From the NCBI RefSeq assembly GCF_001787335.1, contig NZ_CP014674.1:2819001-2883000 (forward strand): a stretch of DNA of 64,000 bases, written 5' to 3'. Of the stretch, positions 27,710 through 37,991 are shown piece after piece. This stretch comes from Kozakia baliensis. Lineage in GTDB: Bacteria; Pseudomonadota; Alphaproteobacteria; Acetobacterales; Acetobacteraceae. Both the position numbers and the translations under genes were made by a program. Numbering within the stretch: position 1 is the stretch's first letter; the number at the start of each line of letters is the position of its first letter. The notes beneath the pieces are model-generated. The model did not search any database. It was not told the DNA's origin and saw only the letters and a program-made list of their open reading frames with translations.

Positions 27710-28051
27710 TTTAGGGGATTCGTTGATTTTGGTGCGGCACAAGGTTCGGGCGTCCGTCCCGCAGATTTGTGACGCATCCTCGTAATTCGATTCGAGGACA
27801 TCCCGCGCGACGTCGAGATCTTGGTTTTTCCCGGCAGATTCACCGTCCGAGACGATTTTCTGCGTTTTATGCAGTTCTTTCAGCGCCGCCACGCAAGCGT
27901 CGCTCGCGCTGTCCGGCTGGACCTGCAACACGCCTAGAACCTTATTGAGTTCCTTGCCGGCGATATCGCTGCCGCCTGAATCTTCCTGCGCCCAGGCAGT
28001 AAGAGGGAAGAGGCCGATCAGGGAGAGGGCTGCGAAGGTCATCTTTTTCAT
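27665..28051 (-). CDS. Small secreted protein of unknown function, 128 aa
   Basis: Not recognised. It opens with a Sec signal peptide (MKKMTFAALSLIGLFPLTAWAQ) and the mature part of about 106 residues has four Cys (DACVAAL, ASQICG, TLCRTK, ALCATL), probably two disulfides, and is acidic and helical. It is oriented tail-to-tail with ptrB and shares 45 bases of coding sequence with it on the opposite strand. Composition fits the host. Confidence 0.68.
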   Translation of the reverse strand: MKKMTFAALSLIGLFPLTAWAQEDSGGSDIAGKELNKVLGVLQVQPDSASDACVAALKELHKTQKIVSDGESAGKNQDLDVARDVLESNYEDASQICGTDARTLCRTKINESPKLPALCATLHAHPEE

Positions 28052-28125
28052 GATAAAAAGCAGGATAATCGGCTTCGGTGGTCATGGCTATTGGGGAAGA
28101 ATGGATAATAGAACGCATGTGACGG

Positions 28126-28154
28126 TTGACTCATGCCGGGCCCCTCGGTATTTC
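28126..28154 (+). promoter_or_regulatory. Candidate sigma-70-type promoter of rpmJ
   Basis: TTGACT at 28126-28131 and TATTTC at 28149-28154 are separated by 17 bases and lie about 60 bases before the bL36 start. The -35 matches five of six consensus bases, the -10 only the first half. Seen in sequence only. Confidence 0.4.
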
Positions 28155-28213
28155 GACCTCCTCTCACGGGCGCGACGCCCGTTCGTCATGCATGCCCTGG
28201 GGAAGTGAAGAAC

Positions 28214-28339
28214 ATGAAAATCCGTAACAGCCTGAAATCCGCCAAGGTCCGCGATAAGGATTGCCGCGTTGTGCGCCGTCGTGGCCGCGTTTACGTCATC
28301 AACAAGAAGAACCCGCGCATGAAGGCCCGCCAGGGCTGA
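28214..28339 (+). CDS. rpmJ: 50S ribosomal protein bL36
   Basis: A 41-residue basic protein, [16 protein letters not shown] onward, ending NPRMKARQG. It is the long bL36 form usual in alphaproteobacteria; only one Cys (KDCRVV) remains, so it cannot form the four-ligand zinc site of the short form. Ribosome site GGGGAAG lies 10 bases before the ATG. It stands alone, away from other ribosomal genes, upstream of a TPR protein gene. Stable assembly component of the large subunit. Confidence 0.95.
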   Translation: MKIRNSLKSAKVRDKDCRVVRRRGRVYVINKKNPRMKARQG

Positions 28340-28392
28340 TCGTTCGGGCGAAAATGCGGAAGCGGCCAGCCCGCCCCGCTCTTTTCTCGTCG

Positions 28393-29025
28393 ATGGGCGC
28401 TCTCAAGCGCCGGAAAAAGCCGTGCCTGCTTTTATGCAGCGCGGCTTTTGTCGTTTCGAGCGCAATGGCGGCACCGCCACCAAAGCCGGGAAGCGGCAGT
28501 GCGGTGCAGGCCAAGCAAGGCGAAAAAGCGTCGAACAAGCCAAAGCGCGATCCTTTGAAGGATGCCGAAGCGGCTTTGCGTGGTGCGACCAATCCGGCGG
28601 AGGCGCGGTCGCTGGAAGCGCATGCGGAGGCGCTGCGGCAGCGGCATCTTTCGCCCGATGTCTTGCTGTTGCTGAAACACGCGAACGAATCCTTAGCCAA
28701 GCATGATTTCCAGGAAGCGGAGGCCGATGTCAGCAGTGCATTGGTTCTGCAACCCGATCAGCCGTTTCTGCGCCGGGGCCGCGCGCAAATCCGCTATGCC
28801 GCCGGAGATTACGAAGGTGCGATCAGCGATCTGGGCGTCGCGCTTCAGAGCGATCCGGACGATGCGACGAGTTGGTCTTTACTCTCTCAGATCGAGCAGG
28901 AGCGACACAACCCCAGGGCGGCGTTGGATGCGTTCCAGCATGTGCTGACGGTCAACCCCATGGCCAAGGGCGGCCTCAAGCGATTGCGGGTTTTGGAAAC
29001 GGAATTGAACGGAAGGCCGACTTAA
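28393..29025 (+). CDS. Secreted TPR-repeat protein
   Basis: About 210 residues: signal peptide (KKPCLLLCSAAFVVSSAMA), a Lys/Pro/Gly-rich linker, then about three tetratricopeptide repeats between residues 70 and 190 (FQEAEADVSSALVLQPDQP, YEGAISDLGVALQSDPDD, PRAALDAFQHVLTVNPMA). TPRs mediate protein-protein contacts; it probably acts in the periplasm. Start is uncertain: ATG 28393 fits the signal peptide, ATG 28354 is the alternative and has a slightly better purine run upstream. It follows rpmJ directly. Confidence 0.68.
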   Translation: MGALKRRKKPCLLLCSAAFVVSSAMAAPPPKPGSGSAVQAKQGEKASNKPKRDPLKDAEAALRGATNPAEARSLEAHAEALRQRHLSPDVLLLLKHANESLAKHDFQEAEADVSSALVLQPDQPFLRRGRAQIRYAAGDYEGAISDLGVALQSDPDDATSWSLLSQIEQERHNPRAALDAFQHVLTVNPMAKGGLKRLRVLETELNGRPT

Positions 29026-29094
29026 GGGCTTTTCGGTCGCAACTCTGCCATTATCTTCTTGTTTTCTTTCCGACACTCGAAGGAGAAAATAAGA

Positions 29095-29346
29095 ATGTTT
29101 GGTAAAAAGAATAAAGCGCCCGTCACGGATTTGACCGAAGAAAAGACCAAAGGCTGCGGCATCAAGAAAGCCTGTTGTGCGGCGAAGCCTCAGACGAAGG
29201 AAGCCGTGTTGGGGACGCTGACTTTCCTCAGCATGTTCGGCCCGAAAAAGGTCCGTCCGCATGTTCAGCATCTTCTGGCGCTGATCTCGATCGTCACACT
29301 GATCGTCAAGGCCGTGCAATCACGCCGCGAGAAGAAAGAAGCCTAA
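29095..29346 (+). CDS. Hypothetical protein with membrane-proximal helix, 83 aa
   Basis: Not recognised. Start ATG 29095 has a very good ribosome site (AAGGAG, 29080-29085). The N-terminal third is charged with a Cys cluster (KGCGIKKACCAAKP), followed by a moderately hydrophobic helix TLTFLSMFG, then HLLALISIVTLIVKAVQS, which could span the membrane, and a basic tail. The stop overlaps the converging priA stop by three bases. The CGxKKxCC motif could bind metal or be palmitoyl/redox active, but nothing shows this. Confidence 0.6.
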   Translation: MFGKKNKAPVTDLTEEKTKGCGIKKACCAAKPQTKEAVLGTLTFLSMFGPKKVRPHVQHLLALISIVTLIVKAVQSRREKKEA

Positions 29347-31577
29347 AGAAACGAAACCGGGTCGATATCGATATCGACCCGCTCTTGCGAGGCGGTGCGC
29401 AAGCCTGCCAGCCAATGACGCAAGATCGGCTGCACCGCCAAGTTACGTGGCGTGCGCAGCAAAAGCCGCCGACGATGGCGCCCCCGTAATATGGCGAGCG
29501 GCGCGGGGGCGGGGCCCAATATCTGCACACCAGGAATTTGCGGCGCATGTTCGCCGATGGTGCGTGCCAGCGCATCCGCCGCTTCCGGCGTTGTGGCGCT
29601 GACGATCAGCGCGGCGAGGCGGCCATAAGGCGGCCAGAAGCCAGGGCGGCGCTGCGCCGCTTCCTGCTCCATGAATGCACGATAATCGTTCGAGACGAGT
29701 GCTTGCATCACGGGGTGCTCGCCGAGATAGCTTTGCAGCAATACGCGCCCCGGCGCTTCGGCGCGGCCCGCACGGCCCGCGACCTGATGGAGAAGTTGCA
29801 CGGTGCGTTCGGCCGCGCGCAGATCGCCGCCGCCGAGGCCGAGATCCGCATCCACCACGCCCACCAATGTCAGATGAGGGAAATGCCACCCTTTGGCGAC
29901 GATCTGGGTGCCGATGATGAGATCGACTTCGCGATGGGAAATCTGCCGCACGGCTTCGGCCGTGGCTTGAGGAGAGCCGAGCGTGTCGGACGCCATGACC
30001 AGAATGCGGGCATCGGGGAAGCGGGCGCGCGATTCTTCCAAAATACGTTCGATGCCGGGGCCGATGGGGACAAGGCTGCCTTCCGCCTGACAGTTCGGGC
30101 AGAGGTCCGGCAGCGGTTCGGTATGGCCGCAATGGTGGCAGGCCAACAGACGGCGGGCGCGATGTTCCACCAGCCATGCCGAGCAATTCGGGCATTCCAT
30201 ACGATAACCGCAGGCGCGGCACAGCGTGAGCGGCGCGTAGCCGCGCCGGTTGAGGAACAGCATGGCCTGTTCCTTACGTTCGAGCGTCTGGTCGATGGCT
30301 TCCGTCAGAACGGGAGAAAGAAACAAGCCGCGTTCGGGCGGGTGGGCGCGCATATCCACAAGCGCTACTTCCGGCAGCACCGCCCCGCCATGGCGCGCAT
30401 GGAGCGTAAGGTGACGATAGCGCCCGCTCTCGACATTCGCGAGGCTTTCCAGGCTCGGTGTAGCGGAGACGAGCACGACGGGAGCATTTGCCAACCGTGC
30501 GCGCACCACGGCCATATCCCGCCCGTGGTAGGTAACGCCGTCTTCCTGTTTGAAGGCAGTTTCGTGCTCTTCATCGACGATGATAAGGCCGAGATCGGGG
30601 AAGGGCAGGAATAACGCCGAGCGCGCACCGACGACGACGCTGGCTTGCCCCAGAGAAACGGCGCGCCAGGTCTCGTGTCGCCTTTTACCGCCGAGATCCG
30701 AATGCCAGATGGCGGGCTGAACGCCGAAACGGCGCGCAAACCGGTCCGTCCATTGGGAGGAGAGGGCGATTTCGGGCAGCAGCACCATGATCTGCCGCCC
30801 TTGCCGCAGACATTCCGCCACGGCTTCGAGATAGACTTCCGTCTTGCCGGAACCGGTGACGCCTTCCAGCAAGGTGGCGCTGTATTTTCGGGCATCCACG
30901 GCGTCGCGCAATTCGGTGGCGACGCTTTCTTGATCGTCGGACAGATGCGGCGTGCGGAAATTCGGGTCGGGCGTGCCGAAGGGCGCGCTGACCGGGATCG
31001 GCATCTCGCGCAACATCCCGGCGGCGGCGAGGCCGCGAATGACGGCGGGGCTGGCATCGGCGGCGGCGGCGAGGTCGGACGTGGTGCGCGGCGCGTTGCC
31101 GAGGCTATCCAGCACGCGCTGGCGGGCTGGGGTGATGCGCAGATCGGCCAGAGCGGCATCGCCACGCACCCAGCCGAGATGCGGGCGCGGCGCTTGCGCA
31201 TTATAGGCGCGAATCGCCATGGCCAGCACCAAGCCAGGTGGCGTAAGCGTATAGGCGGCGAGCCAATCGATAAAACGACGCAGGGACTGGGGCAGAGGCG
31301 TCGAGGCTTGTTTGCTGCGGATTGCGCGCAGGCGTTTGATGTCGATCGCAGGTTCGGTGGAGGGCGCGAAATCCGCCGGAACCGCGCTTTGGGTATCCCA
31401 GACGCAGCCGATCTCCTCGCGCCGCCCGAGCGGCACGGTGACGATATCGCCAGGATGCACCATATCGGCGGGAGCGAGATAATCCAGCGGGCCGGGAAAA
31501 GGCAGCGGCAAGAGCACGGAGATACGCGTCTGTGTCTCGCGTTGGCGTTCCGGCTTGTCTAAGATCGTATCCGCCAT
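29343..31577 (-). CDS. priA: Primosomal protein N' (replication restart helicase)
   Basis: DEXH 3'-5' helicase that reloads the replisome at collapsed forks. The 744-residue protein has the N-terminal 3'BD (LDYLAPADMVHPGDIVTVPL), Walker A in GVTGSGKTEVYLEA, Walker B DEEH in IIVDEEHETAFKQED, helicase motif V/VI in QIVAKGWHFPHLTL and VAGRAGRAEAPGRV, and the zinc-binding Cys pairs CRACGYRMECPNC and CHHCGH. Start near 31577 gives MADTILDKPERQ. It is divergent from xerC with about 56 bases between. Essentially full length. Confidence 0.95.
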   Translation of the reverse strand: MADTILDKPERQRETQTRISVLLPLPFPGPLDYLAPADMVHPGDIVTVPLGRREEIGCVWDTQSAVPADFAPSTEPAIDIKRLRAIRSKQASTPLPQSLRRFIDWLAAYTLTPPGLVLAMAIRAYNAQAPRPHLGWVRGDAALADLRITPARQRVLDSLGNAPRTTSDLAAAADASPAVIRGLAAAGMLREMPIPVSAPFGTPDPNFRTPHLSDDQESVATELRDAVDARKYSATLLEGVTGSGKTEVYLEAVAECLRQGRQIMVLLPEIALSSQWTDRFARRFGVQPAIWHSDLGGKRRHETWRAVSLGQASVVVGARSALFLPFPDLGLIIVDEEHETAFKQEDGVTYHGRDMAVVRARLANAPVVLVSATPSLESLANVESGRYRHLTLHARHGGAVLPEVALVDMRAHPPERGLFLSPVLTEAIDQTLERKEQAMLFLNRRGYAPLTLCRACGYRMECPNCSAWLVEHRARRLLACHHCGHTEPLPDLCPNCQAEGSLVPIGPGIERILEESRARFPDARILVMASDTLGSPQATAEAVRQISHREVDLIIGTQIVAKGWHFPHLTLVGVVDADLGLGGGDLRAAERTVQLLHQVAGRAGRAEAPGRVLLQSYLGEHPVMQALVSNDYRAFMEQEAAQRRPGFWPPYGRLAALIVSATTPEAADALARTIGEHAPQIPGVQILGPAPAPLAILRGRHRRRLLLRTPRNLAVQPILRHWLAGLRTASQERVDIDIDPVSFL

Positions 31578-31633
31578 GTTCCCTGCACTATTTCTTCCGA
31601 CGATCGTTCTTACCCAAAACTGGGAGCAGCGTC

Positions 31634-32575
31634 ATGCTGGCGCATGAAGCTTTGCAGTCCTGGCTGGAATGGCTGACGCGCGAGCGCCGGGCCAGCCTCA
31701 ACACGGTAACGGCCTATCAGCACGATATAGGATTGGCTCTGGCCTTTTTCACCGAGCATCGTGGCGCGGAACTTGATTTGGCGGCGCTGGAATCGCTTAC
31801 GCTGGCCGATTTTCGGGCTTGGTTGGCTTACGAAACCACACGTGCCGAGAAGAAACAGCGCAATCAGGATGGCGCGGCGCGTTCGCGGGCGCGGCGCGTC
31901 TCGGCGTTGCGGTCTTTCTATCGCTATCTTTCCATCCGGCATAACGTCAACAGCACGGCGCCGCGCCTACTCTCGGCCCCCCGAACCAAAAAGCGTCTCC
32001 CTCGGCCACTTTCGCGCGATCATGCGCTGGCCGTGCCGGGAGAAATCTCCGATCTGGCGCAGGACGCCGCAACGGCCTTGCGCAACGAAGCGTTGTTTAC
32101 ACTGCTTTATGGCGCGGGATTGCGTATCGGGGAGGCGTTGGCATTGAATGTGCGTGATTTCGATCTGGCGCAGGAACAGGCTCTGAGAGTGGTCGGAAAA
32201 GGCGGCCGGGAGCGCATGGTGCCGCTTCTGCCCGTCGTTATGAAAATATTGGCGGCTTGGCGGGGGCAGCATCCCGCACCCATGCCGGATGCACCGTTGT
32301 TCGTCGGCGCGCGGGGTGGGCGCTTGCAGGCGCCGGTGGCGCGCCGGGCGATGCAGGAATGGCGCAATCTCAACGGGCTGCCCGCCAGCGCCACGCCGCA
32401 TGCGCTACGCCATTCCTTCGCGACGCATATGATGGAAGGTGGGGCGGATTTGCGCGCAATTCAGGAATTGCTGGGCCATGCCAGCCTCTCGACCACGCAG
32501 GTTTATACGCTGGCCGATGAACGGCACCTGCTTTCAGTCTGGAACCGCGCTCATCCGCGCGCGGATGAAGGATGA
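31634..32575 (+). CDS. xerC: Tyrosine recombinase XerC
   Basis: Chromosome-dimer-resolving recombinase that acts at dif with XerD. The 313-residue protein shows the catalytic set: Arg in YGAGLRIGEAL, Lys in VVGKGGRERMVPL, HxxR in HALRHSFATHM, His in ELLGHASLS and Tyr in TTQVYT. ATG 31634 is preceded by GGGAGCAG; longer frames reach back into the divergent priA. The stop overlaps the next gene as ATGATG. Distinguishing XerC from XerD rests on the priA neighbourhood and length. Confidence 0.88.
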   Translation: MLAHEALQSWLEWLTRERRASLNTVTAYQHDIGLALAFFTEHRGAELDLAALESLTLADFRAWLAYETTRAEKKQRNQDGAARSRARRVSALRSFYRYLSIRHNVNSTAPRLLSAPRTKKRLPRPLSRDHALAVPGEISDLAQDAATALRNEALFTLLYGAGLRIGEALALNVRDFDLAQEQALRVVGKGGRERMVPLLPVVMKILAAWRGQHPAPMPDAPLFVGARGGRLQAPVARRAMQEWRNLNGLPASATPHALRHSFATHMMEGGADLRAIQELLGHASLSTTQVYTLADERHLLSVWNRAHPRADEG

Positions 32576-33519
32576 TGCGTCGTTTCTTTTTGCTTCTCGC
32601 TTTGGGTATCTCCACCGCTCATGCTGCCCCCCAAACCAGAATCTGTCGCCTTGAGGTCGCGGCGCAGGTGCCTTTGCGCAACGATGCCTTGTTTCTGAGC
32701 ATTCCTGTCAGGCTCGATGGCCGGGAGGCGCAGGTGATCGTCGATACCGGCTCGGAAGGGAGCCTGATCACGCCCGAAGGCGCGGCGCGGCTGCGGCTGC
32801 GGCCGGACCCGGCACATGCGACTTTCCTGCATGGTGCGAACGGGCGCGGTCAGCTTGCGCCGAATTTGCTGGTTTCCTCGCTCAGGATCGGTGGGAAAGA
32901 TTTGGGCGGTCACTCCATTCCGCTCGGGGCTTTGCCTAGCCTGCCGGACGTTTCACCGCCGATCATAGGATTGATCGGTGCGGATGTGTTGAGTGGATAC
33001 GATCTTGAAATCGACGTTCCGCACCGGAAGCTGACCTTATGGACGGTGAAACTCGGCTCGGAGGCCTGTCGGCAGCCACCACCCTGGCATTCCGGTTATG
33101 CGACGTTGAACGCGCGCGCCGAAGGCGGGCGTTTGAGTGTGGCGTTTCGGCTGGATGGTCAGAATGGTTGGGCGCTCGTCGATAGCGGCGCGCGTTCGCA
33201 TATTCTCTCGCGTAATTTCGCGCATCGTGTGGGCGTGAGCGATGCGATGTTGGCGCGCGATCCGGGCGGGATTACCAGTGGCGTGGATCTGAATGCGCGG
33301 TGGTATCACTGGCACCGCTTCAACCGTCTCGAACTCGGCACCGAAGCGGTGGATGCTGCTAACCCGGCTTGGGTGAAGCCGGTTCTGACCGTTTCGGACG
33401 TGCGGGATGGGGTGGACATGCTGCTGGGAGCGGATTGGTTCGCGCGGCATGATGTCTGGGTGTCTTATGCGACGAGCCAGGTGTTTGCGATGCCCGAGAT
33501 GCGCGCTTCGGGCAAATGA
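32572..33519 (+). CDS. Retropepsin-like aspartyl protease family protein
   Basis: A 315-residue exported protein. A signal peptide (MMRRFFLLLALGISTAHA) is followed by two pepsin-like half domains: IVDTGSEGSLITPEG near residue 57 and ALVDSGARSHILSR near residue 203, each with the D-[TS]-G motif, and IIGLIGADVLSGYDLEI and MLLGADWFARHDVW as the paired hydrophobic-hydrophobic-Gly sites. Both halves together could form one active site, unlike the single-domain retropepsins. Start overlaps the xerC stop, so coupled. Substrate unknown; periplasmic or outer-membrane-side action inferred. Confidence 0.78.
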   Translation: MMRRFFLLLALGISTAHAAPQTRICRLEVAAQVPLRNDALFLSIPVRLDGREAQVIVDTGSEGSLITPEGAARLRLRPDPAHATFLHGANGRGQLAPNLLVSSLRIGGKDLGGHSIPLGALPSLPDVSPPIIGLIGADVLSGYDLEIDVPHRKLTLWTVKLGSEACRQPPPWHSGYATLNARAEGGRLSVAFRLDGQNGWALVDSGARSHILSRNFAHRVGVSDAMLARDPGGITSGVDLNARWYHWHRFNRLELGTEAVDAANPAWVKPVLTVSDVRDGVDMLLGADWFARHDVWVSYATSQVFAMPEMRASGK

Positions 33520-33522
33520 CGA

Positions 33523-33546
33523 CGCGGCGGTGAAAAGACCGCCGCG
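33523..33546. terminator. Possible hairpin terminator between converging genes
   Basis: A nine-pair perfect stem (CGCGGCGGT with ACCGCCGCG) closes a six-base loop just after the protease stop and before the stop of the converging PsiF-like gene. No T-run follows on either strand, so it may be rho-assisted or only an mRNA-stabilising hairpin. Confidence 0.45.
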
Positions 33547-33559
33547 CGAAGAGATTCGA

Positions 33560-34093
33560 TTACTTCAATTTGTTGTTGCACTCGGAATAATAGCCGCCGC
33601 CTTTCTGAATCCATTTCAGGCTGCCATTTCCGCCAGTGGTCTTGTTGGCGTTGTACTGGTCCAGGCAGGTTTTCATGCGCGCCTTACCTTCGGACAGCTT
33701 GGCGTATTGCGGCGCGATGGCGGAGGGGAACACCGTGTTGCCGGAAGCGATCGTCGTCGGTTTGGAGGCGATGCCTGCGCCGGGTGAGGCGGTGGTTTCG
33801 GCAGGTTTCGCCGGGCTTGCCGATGCGGTCGGCGCTGCGGGCGTTTTCGTCGCCTCGGTTTTATCCGCAGGCGTCATGTTTTTCTGAACGGCGGACGTGC
33901 TGGCGTCTCCGCATTCGGCGGCCTTGAAGGCTTTGTATTTCTGGCCGTTCAGCGTGCCCGCCTTTTTGGCGGCGTCGAACTTCTGATGGCACTCGCGCGC
34001 CGAAATGGCGTGGGCGCTGGTTGTTGCCGTGGCGACGCCACCGAAAAGAAGCGTGGCGGCCAGGGCATGATGGGAAAGATGTTTGAGGCGCAC
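33560..34093 (-). CDS. PsiF-like secreted protein
   Basis: A 177-residue exported protein from a GTG start at 34093, chosen because AAGGA lies nine bases upstream (AAGGAAAAACAATTC); an earlier ATG at 34141 would lie inside amtB. After the signal peptide (ends TSAHA), a Cys-bounded PsiF-type repeat follows (ARECHQKFDAAKKAG to AFKAAEC), then a Lys/Thr/Ala/Pro linker, then a second Cys-bounded segment (MKTCLDQYNANKTTGGNG to GGYYSECNNKLK). PsiF is phosphate-starvation-induced in E. coli but of unknown role. It follows amtB by 28 bases on the same strand and may be cotranscribed. Confidence 0.7.
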   Translation of the reverse strand: MRLKHLSHHALAATLLFGGVATATTSAHAISARECHQKFDAAKKAGTLNGQKYKAFKAAECGDASTSAVQKNMTPADKTEATKTPAAPTASASPAKPAETTASPGAGIASKPTTIASGNTVFPSAIAPQYAKLSEGKARMKTCLDQYNANKTTGGNGSLKWIQKGGGYYSECNNKLK

Positions 34094-34121
34094 GAATTGT
34101 TTTTCCTTATTGAATGACGGA

Positions 34122-35932
<1,811 letters not shown>

Positions 35933-35967
35933 CTAAGGAAGCCACAGCGATGTGGTAAGGATAGAGT

Positions 35968-37194
35968 ATGAAATACGCGCAGGACATCGATATCTGCATC
36001 AACGGCGCTGGCCCGGTCGGTGCGACTTTGGCATGCCGCTTGGCGCATGTGGGCTTGCGCGTGCTTGTTGTGGATCGTGCGCCTTTGGTGGGCCTGGAAG
36101 ACCCCTCACTGGATGGGCGTGCCTACGCTATTGCGGAAGGTTCTCGCCGTATGCTGGAAAGCGCGGGCGTCTGGCAGCATCTCCCCGGTCCTTCCCAACC
36201 CATTCGAGAAATTACGGTAACGGACGGTCGTCCACGGCAAGCGCCTTCGCCACTTTCCTTGAAGCTAGGTCCCGATGACGCACCCCGTCAGGACGAGGGA
36301 ACCGTCCCGTTCGGTTGGATGGTGGAAGCGCGCCATCTGCGGGCGGCATTGAACATGAGCTTACGTAGCGCGGACCACGACCGCTTGACGGTAGCGGCTC
36401 CCGATACGGCGCATTTCTCCTTCGAGCCGAATGCGGTTGTGGTGCGCTTGGAATCCGGCACGACATATCGAGCGCCCCTGGCGATCGCAGCGGAGGGGCG
36501 CCGAAGCCCATTGCGAGAGCAGGCGGGAATTCTGGTGACGAAACTGCCGTACCATCAGAGCGGGCTGATTACGATCATCGCGCATGAGCGCCCACATGAC
36601 GGCCGGGCGCTTGAGCATTTTCTGCCGCAAGGCCCCTTCGCACGGCTGCCTTTGCCCGGCACGCAAGAACACCCCTATCGTTCCGCGATCGTCTGGGCCG
36701 AAACGACCAGCCGGGCCGAGCGTTTTCATGCCTTGCCTGACGATGCTTACGCGCGCGAAATCATGGCGCGGCTGGGCGATGATGTGGGCAACGCGACGCC
36801 AATCGGGCGACGTTGGATTTATCCGCTTTCGGCACAATATGCGCAGCGTTATGTCGCGCCCCGCCTGGCGCTGGCCGGGGACTCGGCGCATGGGCTTCAT
36901 CCGATTGCCGGGCAAGGGCTGAATGTCGGATTTCGGGACGTTATCGCATTGAGTGATTTGCTTGAGGAAGCGCACCGGCGCGGAGAGGATTTGGGCAATC
37001 CGGCGCTGCTGGCGCGATATCAGCGGCGTGTGCGCCCAGCGAATATGATGGCGATGGCGGCATGCGACGGCTTGGAACGTTTGTTCGGGAACGACAATCC
37101 GATATTGCGGACGGTGCGTGATTTGGGTTTGGGCGCGATGGATCGTCTACCTGGATTGCGTCGGGCATTTGTCAGGAGGGCGATGGGCGTATGA
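35968..37194 (+). CDS. UbiH/UbiF-family FAD-dependent hydroxylase
   Basis: Flavin monooxygenase that hydroxylates the ubiquinone ring. The 408-residue protein has the dinucleotide motif NGAGPVGATLACRLAH at the N-terminus, the DG motif region in PLAIAAEGRRSPLRE and the second FAD motif ALAGDSAHGLHPIAGQGLN. Which ring position it modifies (UbiH, UbiF, UbiI or UbiL) cannot be decided from one copy. cysE follows with a four-base overlap. The ATG lies about 170 bases from the divergent glnK start. Confidence 0.87.
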   Translation: MKYAQDIDICINGAGPVGATLACRLAHVGLRVLVVDRAPLVGLEDPSLDGRAYAIAEGSRRMLESAGVWQHLPGPSQPIREITVTDGRPRQAPSPLSLKLGPDDAPRQDEGTVPFGWMVEARHLRAALNMSLRSADHDRLTVAAPDTAHFSFEPNAVVVRLESGTTYRAPLAIAAEGRRSPLREQAGILVTKLPYHQSGLITIIAHERPHDGRALEHFLPQGPFARLPLPGTQEHPYRSAIVWAETTSRAERFHALPDDAYAREIMARLGDDVGNATPIGRRWIYPLSAQYAQRYVAPRLALAGDSAHGLHPIAGQGLNVGFRDVIALSDLLEEAHRRGEDLGNPALLARYQRRVRPANMMAMAACDGLERLFGNDNPILRTVRDLGLGAMDRLPGLRRAFVRRAMGV

Positions 37195-37991
37195 ATTCTC
37201 CACTCGATCTCAATGCGGTTTGGCAGACCATGCTGATGCAAAGCAATGTCTGCTGCGATGTTCTGATTCAAGGCGTGTTCGCGACCGGTATTAGCGACCA
37301 TCGCAATTTTCAAAGCGCATTGGCGGCATTGCTCGCCACCAAGCTGGCGGATCGGGCGATTTCGGAACCGGCTCTGGCGGCTTTGGTCGCTTCCGCCTTG
37401 GTGGACGACCCGTCGATCGCCGAGGCGGCGGCGGCGGATATGATCGCCATTTTCGAACGCGATGCGGCGTGCCCGGATTACGTCACGCCTTTCCTGTTCT
37501 TTAAGGGCTATCACGCCATTCAAGCCTACCGCATTGCGCATTGGCTCTGGACGCAGGACCGGTGGCATCTGGCGCGGCATCTGCAAAGCCTCGTCAGCGA
37601 GCGTTTCGCGCTCGATATCCATCCGGCCGCACGGCTCGGCCAGAGATTGGTGTTCGACCACGGCACGGGGATCGTCATCGGCGAGACCTGCGTGATCGAA
37701 GACGATGTTTCCTTGCTTCAGAACGTGACGCTTGGCGGCACCGGGAAAGCTACGGGAGACCGTCATCCCAAGGTGCGGCGCGGCGTTCTAGTCGGTGCGG
37801 GCGCAAAAGTGCTTGGCAATATCGAATTGGGAGAGGGCGCGAAGATCGGCGCGGGTTCGGTCGTGCTGGAAAGCGTTCCGCCCTATACGACAGTCGTCGG
37901 TAATCCCGCGCGCCGGATCGGCACGCGGCATACCACCTTGCCGGCGCTGGGGATGGACCAGCGCCTACCGCCGGTGGATTACATTATCTGA
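37191..37991 (+). CDS. cysE: Serine O-acetyltransferase
   Basis: First committed step of cysteine synthesis: acetyl-CoA + L-serine to O-acetylserine. The 266-residue protein has the helical N-domain and a left-handed beta-helix with hexapeptide repeats (GTGIVIGETCVIEDDVSLLQ, VRRGVLVGAGAKVLGNIELG), catalytic His in VFDHGTGIVIGE and HPKV. Its ATG overlaps the hydroxylase stop, and its own last eight bases overlap the converging reductase gene. Likely feedback-inhibited by cysteine, as in the family. Confidence 0.94.
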   Translation: MNSPLDLNAVWQTMLMQSNVCCDVLIQGVFATGISDHRNFQSALAALLATKLADRAISEPALAALVASALVDDPSIAEAAAADMIAIFERDAACPDYVTPFLFFKGYHAIQAYRIAHWLWTQDRWHLARHLQSLVSERFALDIHPAARLGQRLVFDHGTGIVIGETCVIEDDVSLLQNVTLGGTGKATGDRHPKVRRGVLVGAGAKVLGNIELGEGAKIGAGSVVLESVPPYTTVVGNPARRIGTRHTTLPALGMDQRLPPVDYII

